Below, piece by piece: positions 1 through 6,280 of a stretch of 12,109 bases of DNA; within the stretch, counting starts at the first letter, position 1; each line of letters opens with the position of its first letter. Both the position numbers and the translations under genes were made by a program. The notes below the pieces were generated by a model. It was not told the origin of the DNA. It worked only from the letters and a program-made list of their open reading frames with translations, and did no database searches. The DNA is taken from NCBI GenBank assembly GCA_015486555.1, contig WFRL01000072.1, forward strand, positions 1 to 12,109, read 5' to 3'. The stretch is from Candidatus Microgenomates bacterium. Lineage in GTDB: Bacteria > Patescibacteriota > Microgenomatia > JAADGY01.

Positions 1-40
1 CCCGGAGGGTCAGAATGACCCGGGGAGGAGGTTGTACCTT
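1..40. repeat. Partial intergenic repeat, shared with 9585-9624
   Basis: Positions 3-42 are identical to 9585-9624, a 40-nt direct repeat lying 9.6 kb away. Both copies are followed by a unit starting GTCATCCTGAACGAGC, but the right-hand copy has an extra unit (9635-9670) inserted between them. The left end is cut by the window edge. It has no coding potential. It is part of the mosaic repeat family that fills the spacers here. Confidence 0.8.
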
Positions 41-50
41 CCCCTACTGT

Positions 51-180
51 GTCATCCTGAACGAGCCGCCAGGCGAAGTGAAGGATCTAGCCGAAGGCGC
101 ACGAGAGTAAACCTAAAGCCTGGGAGCTAAAACCTTTGCGCTTCGCTAGATTCTTCGTCGCTATGGCTCCTCAGAATGAC
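51..180 (-). repeat. MITE/BIME-like composite element, copy 1
   Basis: The element begins GTCATCCTGA and ends TCAGAATGAC, so its ends are inverted repeats. Each arm carries a CTAGATTCTTCG or GGATCTAGCC core plus a GCGCTTCGC or GAAGGCGC block. The centre (about 101-134), read on the minus strand, matches the centre of the copy at 11459-11569, including GCGCAAAG and TTTACTCTCGTGCGCCTTCG. This copy is therefore the same element in the opposite orientation. It carries no gene. It sits just upstream of the recF promoter. Confidence 0.75.
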
Positions 181-210
181 TCACTAATAGACTAAGTTCC
201 AAGTTCCAAG
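167..210 (+). repeat. 44-bp inverted repeat, left copy
   Basis: This 44-nt sequence is a perfect reverse complement of 1896-1939. It joins the outer end of a composite element (CTCCTCAGAATGAC) to TCACTAATAGACTAAG and the first heptamers AAGTTCC. Identity stops sharply at both ends (position 166 against 1940, and 211 against 1895). The two copies flank recF and the convergent exonuclease gene, each one lying 5' of its gene. Confidence 0.9.
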
Positions 211-229
211 TTCTGAGCTCTAAGTTCTA
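192..229 (+). repeat. Degenerate 7-bp tandem array (AAGTTCC type)
   Basis: Tandem heptamers AAGTTCC, AAGTTCC, AAGTTCT, GAGCTCT, AAGTTCT run directly into the recF -10 box. The same heptamer family recurs in either orientation at about 1880-1913, 9471-9515, 9735-9767, 10121-10191, 10233-10263, 11421-11442, 12011-12032 and 12086-12109. The array supplies the TTCTGA that sits at the -35 position of recF. Confidence 0.75.
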
Positions 230-247
230 ATAATATAATAAAGGTAA
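211..247 (+). promoter_or_regulatory. recF promoter, predicted near-leaderless
   Basis: A perfect TATAAT lies at 234-239, with a weak -35 (TTCTGA, 211-216) at 17-bp spacing. Only 8 nt separate the -10 from the ATG at 248, so transcription should start about 1-3 nt before the start codon. The AAGG at 241-244 is only 3 nt from the ATG and would probably not be in the mRNA. The -10 is strong by inspection and the -35 is poor. Confidence 0.55.
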
Positions 248-1282
248 ATGTATTTAAAGAAATTAAGACTGAAAAATTTTCGTTCCTGGCCTAATTTAGA
301 GTTGGAATTCAGTCAGAAACTCAATATTATTGTCGGTCGCAACGCTATTGGTAAAACAAACATCCTTGAAGCCATTTATTTCTTAGCCACTAGCCGCCCT
401 CTTCCTCCTCATCAGTTGGCTGACCTTATTAAAAATAAAGAGAAAGTTAGCTCTTTGGTGGCTGTCTTAGTTGATATTAACGGTTACGAGCATCTTTTGA
501 ATATAAACTTAGTTTTAGAAGAGAATCTTCTCCGCCAAGCCTTTTTTATAGGTAAGACTAGGGTTAATCGGCAGCAGTTTTTGGATGAATTTCGGGTCTT
601 GTTTTTTGAACCGGCCGATCTCCATTTTATTATTGGCTCTCCTTCTCGCCGCCGCCGAGTAATAGATCGCTTCCTTAGTTCGGTGGATTGGCAGTATGCT
701 AAAGCTCTAGCTACCTATCAAAAAGTTCTCCGCCAGCGGAACAACCTTCTTTACCAAATTAAGAATGGTCAGTTGGAAACAACTCGTTTATGGCCCTGGA
801 ATAAATCGTTGGTTAAATATTCTAATTATCTCCAAAGAAAGCGAGGAGAGTTAATTGAATTTTTTAACCATCAGCAAGAAAGGGCTAAAAGAGCTGTCCG
901 GTTGGAATACCAAAAAGCCTATCTTTCCTTAGAGCTAATTAGAGATGAAAAGAACCTCCGTCAGGAAATAGAACGGGGAATAACCCTGTGGGGGCCGCAT
1001 CGGGATGATTTTCTTTTTCTCTGGGGTGATCTACCTTTACTTCGTTTTGGTTCTCGGGGCCAGCAGAGGTTAGCTTATCTTTGGTTCTTTCTTAGCCAGC
1101 GGGACTGGCTGAAGAAAGTAACCCAAAGACAGCCAATTCTCCTTTTGGACGATTTATTTGCTGAACTAGACGCAGAATTTACCCAATTGTTTCGGGATAG
1201 TATTCAAAATGATCAGACTATTATTACTGATGTAGAGGAGAGAGAGTTGTTAAAAGAAGCAAAGGTTATTAGGTTAGAATAA
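248..1282 (+). CDS. recF: DNA replication/repair protein RecF
   Basis: RecF is an SMC-like ATPase that binds DNA at gaps and, with RecO and RecR, loads RecA. The protein is 344 residues, close to the usual size of about 360. Visible motifs are the N-terminal LKLRNFRSW-type start, Walker A GRNAIGKTN (30-38), the RecF block GPHRDDF (249-255), the ABC signature SRGQQ (269-273) and Walker B with D-loop ILLLDDLFAELD (297-308). One oddity is that Walker A has Ala at position 33, where RecF proteins usually have Gly (GxNGxGKT); the catalytic Lys36-Thr37 are kept. The ATG at 248 is chosen because the beta-strand preceding Walker A begins there and a TATAAT ends 8 nt before it. It is not next to dnaN or gyrB, its common neighbours. 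Its last 9 bp overlap the convergent exonuclease gene, so neither gene has its own terminator hairpin. Confidence 0.93.
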   Translation: MYLKKLRLKNFRSWPNLELEFSQKLNIIVGRNAIGKTNILEAIYFLATSRPLPPHQLADLIKNKEKVSSLVAVLVDINGYEHLLNINLVLEENLLRQAFFIGKTRVNRQQFLDEFRVLFFEPADLHFIIGSPSRRRRVIDRFLSSVDWQYAKALATYQKVLRQRNNLLYQIKNGQLETTRLWPWNKSLVKYSNYLQRKRGELIEFFNHQQERAKRAVRLEYQKAYLSLELIRDEKNLRQEIERGITLWGPHRDDFLFLWGDLPLLRFGSRGQQRLAYLWFFLSQRDWLKKVTQRQPILLLDDLFAELDAEFTQLFRDSIQNDQTIITDVEERELLKEAKVIRLE

Positions 1283-1846
1283 TTGTTTCTGTTCGACGGG
1301 TGGAGGAGTTATTGGAGGGAGGTTGACCGGGACAGTAATAATGTTTCCACTGCGTAAATCAGGGTAACTTACTCGCTTGTTCTTTTTTAAGTATTCGTAG
1401 AGGTCGCGGGTAATAGCTACATCCTCGAGGCAGTACTTAGCTAGTTTAGACCATTCTTGTTGATGGTAGTAGCGGATGGCATCTAAGCCGTTGCCGATCT
1501 TTCCTTTACCTAAATTTGTTTTGGCCACAACATCTAGTTTGAGGCGAATTCCAGTAGCTTCTTTTATAACCTTGAGGAGATCAAGAGTTTGCAATTCCCG
1601 CAGATTACTAGGGTAGTAGTTTCTAAAAGTAGGCAGATCAAAGTTATCAATGTTATAGCCAATAATAGTGGTGGAGCGGTTGAAGTAAGGCCAGAGGCGA
1701 TTGAGTTCATTTTCAAAGAAGCCAAAAAGTCGATCTTCTTGATAGGAATAAACACCAACATAAGAAATACCCAAGAGAGCAGGGTCTCTTTTTTCTATTT
1801 CGGCAAAGGTCTTTTTTGTTTCAACATCAATGACTAAAATCTCCAT
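1274..1846 (-). CDS. Predicted DEDDy 3'-5' exonuclease (RNase H-like fold)
   Basis: This 190-residue protein carries the four acidic positions of the DEDD exonuclease superfamily: Asp7 and Glu9 in VIDVET, Asp70 in GYNIDNFDLP, and Asp142 in YCLED. The Y-x3-D spacing (Tyr138/Asp142) puts it in the DEDDy class. It probably degrades single-stranded DNA or RNA from the 3' end, and it most resembles the stand-alone RNase H-like/YprB-type exonucleases. The substrate cannot be told from sequence. After the catalytic fold comes a proline-rich linker (about 173-183) and the C-terminal tail EQKQLF. That tail fits the QxxLF core of bacterial sliding-clamp-binding peptides, which hints at a role with the replication clamp. 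The gene faces recF and shares its final 9 bp with it. The ATG at 1846 has no close Shine-Dalgarno; the AAGAAGG lies about 15 nt away. Confidence 0.82.
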   Translation of the reverse strand: MEILVIDVETKKTFAEIEKRDPALLGISYVGVYSYQEDRLFGFFENELNRLWPYFNRSTTIIGYNIDNFDLPTFRNYYPSNLRELQTLDLLKVIKEATGIRLKLDVVAKTNLGKGKIGNGLDAIRYYHQQEWSKLAKYCLEDVAITRDLYEYLKKNKRVSYPDLRSGNIITVPVNLPPITPPPVEQKQLF

Positions 1847-1881
1847 ACTAAAAAACTAAAACCTTCTTTCTTAATTGTCAA
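1847..1881 (-). promoter_or_regulatory. Exonuclease gene promoter, predicted leaderless
   Basis: On the minus strand a perfect TTGACA (1881-1876) is followed, after 17 bp, by a weak -10 TAGTTT (1858-1853). That box ends 6 nt before the ATG, which would place the transcription start at or next to the start codon. The heptamer repeat and the 44-bp inverted repeat lie just upstream. Confidence 0.45.
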
Positions 1882-1895
1882 GTTGGAATTTGGAG

Positions 1896-1939
1896 CTTGG
1901 AACTTGGAACTTAGTCTATTAGTGAGTCATTCTGAGGAG
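1896..1939 (-). repeat. 44-bp inverted repeat, right copy
   Basis: This is the exact reverse complement of 167-210. It contains heptamers of the AAGTTCC family, TAGACTAAG, and the outer end of the composite element. Together with the left copy it encloses recF and the exonuclease gene. Confidence 0.9.
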
Positions 1940-1961
1940 AGAGAAGGCTCCTCAGGATGAC
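1926..1961. repeat. Minimal element: two outer ends only
   Basis: GTCATTCTGAGGAG and CTCCTCAGGATGAC form a 14-bp inverted repeat with one mismatch around an 8-nt loop. These are the outer ends of the composite elements with the CTAG cores and centre missing, so it looks like an internal-deletion derivative. It lies between the exonuclease promoter and the end of RNR-C. The rest of 1962-2045 is AT-rich spacer with imperfect TAACTTTATGAACTT-type repeats and no gene. Confidence 0.65.
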
Positions 1962-2045
1962 TCCTCGAGCTGTTCTTTACTTTATAACTTTATGAACTTT
2001 CTAACTTTATAAACTAAGTGCCTAGTTCCTCTAACCTAGTTCCAA

Positions 2046-4259
2046 TTATCCTTCGCAAGCTGACCAGCCACAAACGTAACATTTTTTACATCCTTCTTCT
2101 TCCACCAAAGGAGCTCCACACTCCGGACAAGTACCAACACTCTTTCTTTCTTTAAGTGGTTTAATCTGCAACTGGCTCTGAATTAGGGGTTTCTTTACTC
2201 TTTTCTTTTGCCCTTGGCCACGCTCCAGAACTTGGAATTCCTTTGAACCGTCCCGATAGACAGTTATCCCTTTACAACCAGTCTTCCAAGCTAAAAGATA
2301 AGCTCCTTTTATATCTTCGATTGTAGCTGAGTTAGGAAGGTTAATGGTTTTAGAAACGGCGTTATCTACCCATTTCTGCCAAGCCGCTTGCATTAGAATA
2401 TGATTCTGCCAAGAAATATCATGAGCCACCTTAAAAACATCCTTTAAAGACTGGGGGATTTCCTTTATATTTTGAATACTCCCTTTTTGATTAACTCGGG
2501 CTAGAATCTCCGGTCGATCTAGACCTTCTTCTTTTAGAGCCTCTAAAAAGATAGGGTTAGTATAATAAAGCCCCTCCTGGCTGACCACATTTTTGGTATA
2601 GGCCAGACCAAAGATTGGTTCAATCCCCGAAGAGGCACCAGCAGCCATAGAAATAGAACCAGTCGGGGCTATGGTGGTAATAGCCAAATTGCGGACCAGC
2701 GGTTGGTTATTCTTAGCAAAAGAAGAAATTTTAAAACGAGGAAAAGGACCTCTTTCTCGGGCTAGCTTCCGAGATTCGTCCCATGAAATGTCATGAATAA
2801 ACTTAGCTACTTTAGTGGCCAGCCGCTGGGCCTGGGAGGTATCATAGCCAACCCGAAGGAGATAAAGGCTATCTGCCCAACCCATTATTCCTAAACCAAT
2901 CCGCCTGTTTTGGCGGACAACATAGCCAATCTGTTTCAAAGGATAAGTTGAGGCATCAATAACATCATCCAGCATCCGAACTGCTAAACGAACTGTTTTT
3001 TCTAACTCCTGCCAATCAAAACGCCACTGATTGCCTTTTTTGATGATATGTCTGGCCAAGTTTATCGAGCCTAAATTGCAAGCATCAAAAGGATGAAGGG
3101 GTTGCTCACCACAAACATTAGTCGACTCAATAGGACCAATAGACTCTAAAAGAGGGTTGTTTCTATTGATTGTGTCTAAGAAAATTAAACCTGGGTCGCC
3201 TGTTCGCCAGGCTAGGGTAGCAATTTGGTTAAAAAGAGTGTTGGCTTCTATAGTTTGGACTACTTCCCCTGTCCGCGGATTGATTAACTGCCAACGGCGG
3301 CTTTTTTCAACTGCCCGGAGAAACTTATCACTTATTCCCACCGAGAGGTTAAAGTTTTCAATCTCACCATTTTCTGTTTTGGAGGTGATAAACTCAAATA
3401 TATCCGGGTGCCAATCATCAAGAATACCCATATTAGCCCCTCGCTTTTTACCTCCTTGCATCACCTGTTGAGTGGCTACATCAAAAACTTTCATAAAGGA
3501 AACTGGGCCGGTAGCAAAACCGCCGGTCGACTTAGTGACTACATCTCCTTTGGGGCGAAGATGAGAAAAGTTAAAACCGGTTCCCCCTCCCTGCTGCTGA
3601 ACTAAGGCTGTCCATTTAATTGCCTCAAAGATAGCCTCCATAGAATCTTCAACTGGAAGAACAAAACAGTTGGCTAACTGGTTTTGAGGGGTACCAGCGT
3701 TATTTAGAGTCCGCCCCGCTGGTAAAAACTTCATCTCGATCATTATTTGGTAAAACTTCTCAAACCACTGCCGCCAGTCTTGGTCGTATTTTTTTTCTGC
3801 TTGAGCCAAGGTCTTAGCTACCCGTTCGAACATTCCTTTTGGGGTCTCAATTGGTTGGCCAGATTCATCTTTAAGAAGATAACGATTTTCAATAACTTTT
3901 AACTGATTGACCGACAAACCCAAATCTCCTCTCTCAATTCCTAATACCTGCCGTTGTAACCGCGCTTCAGCCCGTTTTTGGCGATAAATAATATAGGCCT
4001 TGGCCTCTCGGTAAAAGTTGGCCGCCATTAAAACCTGCTCGACAATGTCTTGGACCTGCTCAACTCGAGGATATTTTTGGTGATTAGTTTTCTTCAACAA
4101 ATCAACAACTATCTTAGTTAAGCGTTCGGCCTCCTTCCGCCAAACCTTTTCATCCCCTTCTTCAACAGCTAAAAAGGCTTTGAGGATGGCTTGGGTTATT
4201 TTCTTTTGATCAAACTTAACTAACTCCCCGGTCCGTTTTTTAATCTTAGTTAGCTGCAT
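2046..4259 (-). CDS. nrdJ: Class II (adenosylcobalamin) ribonucleotide reductase with ATP-cone (RNR-C)
   Basis: This enzyme reduces ribonucleotides to deoxyribonucleotides using a 5'-deoxyadenosyl radical from coenzyme B12. Of the three tandem paralogues, only this 737-residue one has an N-terminal ATP-cone (about 3-95, KRTGELVKFD...K), the usual overall activity switch (ATP on, dATP off). The catalytic barrel follows: redox Cys198 in NCFVLP and its partner Cys394 in ACNLGSIN, the radical site N381-x-C383-x-E385 (STNVCGE), and the phosphate loop APTGSIS (531-537) with SSGIEP. The tail has CPEC (711-714) and C724/C727/C730/C735, the cysteine tail of the NrdJ_Z type that re-reduces the active site. 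It is the last of the three genes, 45 nt after RNR-B. It may also have its own promoter, a TATATT box 6 nt before the ATG. No intein is present. Confidence 0.93.
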   Translation of the reverse strand: MQLTKIKKRTGELVKFDQKKITQAILKAFLAVEEGDEKVWRKEAERLTKIVVDLLKKTNHQKYPRVEQVQDIVEQVLMAANFYREAKAYIIYRQKRAEARLQRQVLGIERGDLGLSVNQLKVIENRYLLKDESGQPIETPKGMFERVAKTLAQAEKKYDQDWRQWFEKFYQIMIEMKFLPAGRTLNNAGTPQNQLANCFVLPVEDSMEAIFEAIKWTALVQQQGGGTGFNFSHLRPKGDVVTKSTGGFATGPVSFMKVFDVATQQVMQGGKKRGANMGILDDWHPDIFEFITSKTENGEIENFNLSVGISDKFLRAVEKSRRWQLINPRTGEVVQTIEANTLFNQIATLAWRTGDPGLIFLDTINRNNPLLESIGPIESTNVCGEQPLHPFDACNLGSINLARHIIKKGNQWRFDWQELEKTVRLAVRMLDDVIDASTYPLKQIGYVVRQNRRIGLGIMGWADSLYLLRVGYDTSQAQRLATKVAKFIHDISWDESRKLARERGPFPRFKISSFAKNNQPLVRNLAITTIAPTGSISMAAGASSGIEPIFGLAYTKNVVSQEGLYYTNPIFLEALKEEGLDRPEILARVNQKGSIQNIKEIPQSLKDVFKVAHDISWQNHILMQAAWQKWVDNAVSKTINLPNSATIEDIKGAYLLAWKTGCKGITVYRDGSKEFQVLERGQGQKKRVKKPLIQSQLQIKPLKERKSVGTCPECGAPLVEEEGCKKCYVCGWSACEG
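2242..2303 (-). repeat. 62-nt identical tract shared with RNR-B (copy in RNR-C)
   Basis: Identical over 62 nt to 4468-4529. It encodes residues 653-673 of RNR-C (AYLLAWKTG...RDGSK), with no synonymous difference from RNR-B. Nearby codons for equally conserved protein (SKTINLP) do differ at synonymous sites, which suggests a gene-conversion tract. Confidence 0.85.
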
Positions 4260-4274
4260 AGCTTTAATATAACA
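4260..4274 (-). promoter_or_regulatory. Possible internal promoter for RNR-C
   Basis: In the 45-nt gap between RNR-B and RNR-C, the minus strand reads TGTTATATT. This is an extended -10 (TGn plus TATATT, box at 4271-4266) ending 6 nt before the RNR-C ATG. No convincing -35 is seen. If active it would give a leaderless RNR-C transcript independent of the operon. No good Shine-Dalgarno precedes this ATG. Confidence 0.4.
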
Positions 4275-4304
4275 CGCTTAAAATTAATAACCCCTCTCGA
4301 AGGT

Positions 4305-6218
4305 TTAACTTTTACATAGTGAGTAGCCGCAGACAGGGCAACTCATACAGCCTTCAGAGACAATCATCTTAGCCCCACACTCTGGGCAGATTGTCTCGTC
4401 TTCAACAGTTACCTTCTTTTCTTCCCCCTTAACCTTACCTCCACCAATGCTTACCACTTGATGCTCTTTTGAACCGTCCCGATAGACAGTTATCCCTTTA
4501 CAACCAGTCTTCCAAGCTAAAAGATAAGCCTCAGCTACATCTTCTAGACTAGCCTGGCGAGGCAGGTTGATAGTTTTGGAGACGGAGTTGTCTATCCATT
4601 TTTGCCAAGCCGCCTGCATCAAGATATGCTCCTTTGGCTTAACATCAGCTGTTGTTACAAATACATCAGCCACTTCACTGCTAACTCCAGTTTCCCTTAA
4701 ATGGGCCCCTTGAAGCAGATGGTTGATTACCTCTTTTTTCTTGGTTGGAGAGTATAATTTCCCCAAAACTAATTCAAAGATAGGATCAATAATAACCACC
4801 TTCCTAGTCTTTTTATCTTCATAAAAGAGATTACGCTCATTAACTAGAGAAAAGACTGGTTCGATGCCTGAAGAAGTATTAGCTAGGAGAGAGATAGTTC
4901 CGGTTGGAGCAACAGTCAAAAGGGTTGCCTGCCGATATTTCTCGGCTGTTCCAGCAAAGATAGAAACATCGAAATTAGGAAATACTCCTCGCCCTTTAGC
5001 CAACTCTAAAGAAGCCTCCTCCGCTTGTTTACGAATAAATTTAGCCAGCCTCTCGGCTAAACGCAAAGACCGCTTCGAACCATAAGGAATACCAAGAAGA
5101 TAGAAAAGGTGGGCCAATCCCATTACTCCTAGGCCTATCTTTCGATTCCCATACTTTACTATTCGTTCTATCTCAGGCAGGGTATAAGTGTTCACCTCAA
5201 TCATATCATCCAAAAAGCGGACAGCTAACTTAACTGTTTCGGCTAACTTATCCCAATCGATTTCGTATCTTGGTCCACCAAACCAGCCCTTACCTTTTGT
5301 TTTTCTCAGATGTCGAGACAAAACAATAGAAGTCAGATTACAACTTTCATAAGGTAAAAGAGGAATCTCTCCACAAGGGTTAGTCGCCCAAAGCCGACCT
5401 AAGGCTGGGGTAGGATTATCTCGTTCAATTCGATCAAGAAAAACCATCCCAGGGTCGCCGCTCCGCCAAGCGGAGGCAACAATCTCATTAAAAAGCCGCC
5501 TAGCTTTTAGCCGGCGGACAGATTGTTTAGTTCGAGGATTGATCAATTTCCAAAATTTGTTCTGTTCAACCGCCTCCATAAACTCATCAAAGGCCCCTAC
5601 TGAAAGGTTAAAGTTATCAATTGTTTTATCTATCTCCTTGAGGTGAATAAACTCAAAGATGTCTGGGTGGTCAACATTTAAAATCCCCATATTAGCCCCC
5701 CGGCGTTTGGCTCCTTGGAGAATTTTTGATAAGGCAGCAGCATAAGCTTGAAGAAAATCTACTGGCCCAGAAGCTGCATTAGGAACATTTTTTACTTTAT
5801 CTCCCCGAGGCCGGATGGGGGAAAAGTTAAAACCAGTTCCACCATTATTCTTTTGGATATAGGCTGCCTCCCCTAATGTTTTAAAAATACTTTTAATCGA
5901 GTCTCGAATTGGCAAAACAAAACAAGCCGACATCTGACCACTACCCCCAGGATTACCGGCCTCAAACATGGCCTTACCTGAACAAACAAAACGGAAATCA
6001 GCCATTACTTGAAAAAATTTTTCAGCCGTCTTTTCAACCACTCCATTATCAGCCCAGTTAATCTCAGCCTTAGCCATATGCCGAGCTACCCGCCAAAAGA
6101 GCTGAGTTGGGGTCTCAATAATTCTCCCTTCAAGATCCGTCCGCAGATACCTTTTTTTAGCAATCTCCAAAGCTAAAGGAGTTAGTTCAACTATTTTCTT
6201 TTGTTTTTTTTCTCTCAT
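4305..6218 (-). CDS. nrdJ: Class II (adenosylcobalamin) ribonucleotide reductase without ATP-cone (RNR-B)
   Basis: Second of the three tandem B12-dependent reductases, and the shortest at 637 residues. It lacks the ATP-cone, so it should not have the standard dATP on/off switch. Catalytic residues are intact: Cys99 in SACFVLP, Cys293 in ESCNLTS, N280-x-C282-x-E284 (ATNPCGE), the loop APTGTIS (437-443) and SSGIEP. The cysteine tail has C611/C614 and C624/C627/C630/C635. One oddity is the segment before Cys99. It reads VCSGKAMFEAGN (78-89), where RNR-A and RNR-C have LPxGRTLxNAGT; this loop lies near the substrate in the family, so substrate handling may differ. It lies 62 nt after RNR-A and 45 nt before RNR-C, consistent with one operon. 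Its own ribosome site is weak (AAAGAAAA). Near the 3' end it shares a 62-nt identical tract with RNR-C. Confidence 0.92.
   Translation of the reverse strand: MREKKQKKIVELTPLALEIAKKRYLRTDLEGRIIETPTQLFWRVARHMAKAEINWADNGVVEKTAEKFFQVMADFRFVCSGKAMFEAGNPGGSGQMSACFVLPIRDSIKSIFKTLGEAAYIQKNNGGTGFNFSPIRPRGDKVKNVPNAASGPVDFLQAYAAALSKILQGAKRRGANMGILNVDHPDIFEFIHLKEIDKTIDNFNLSVGAFDEFMEAVEQNKFWKLINPRTKQSVRRLKARRLFNEIVASAWRSGDPGMVFLDRIERDNPTPALGRLWATNPCGEIPLLPYESCNLTSIVLSRHLRKTKGKGWFGGPRYEIDWDKLAETVKLAVRFLDDMIEVNTYTLPEIERIVKYGNRKIGLGVMGLAHLFYLLGIPYGSKRSLRLAERLAKFIRKQAEEASLELAKGRGVFPNFDVSIFAGTAEKYRQATLLTVAPTGTISLLANTSSGIEPVFSLVNERNLFYEDKKTRKVVIIDPIFELVLGKLYSPTKKKEVINHLLQGAHLRETGVSSEVADVFVTTADVKPKEHILMQAAWQKWIDNSVSKTINLPRQASLEDVAEAYLLAWKTGCKGITVYRDGSKEHQVVSIGGGKVKGEEKKVTVEDETICPECGAKMIVSEGCMSCPVCGYSLCKS
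4468..4529 (-). repeat. 62-nt identical tract shared with RNR-C (copy in RNR-B)
   Basis: Perfect match to 2242-2303, encoding residues 564-584 of RNR-B. RNR-A differs at protein level in the same place (GWRLGVKGMTVYVSGS), so the identity is restricted to the B/C pair. Confidence 0.85.
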
Positions 6219-6280
6219 TTTTCTTTATTAATTTTCTACCTTATCTCCCTCTTAAAGGCAGACTTTAATTTATTCTAACC

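Noticed and set aside
1589..1837. 82-codon + strand frame and 65-codon - strand frame inside the exonuclease gene
   Set aside because: Both are other-frame readings of a gene whose catalytic motifs are clear.
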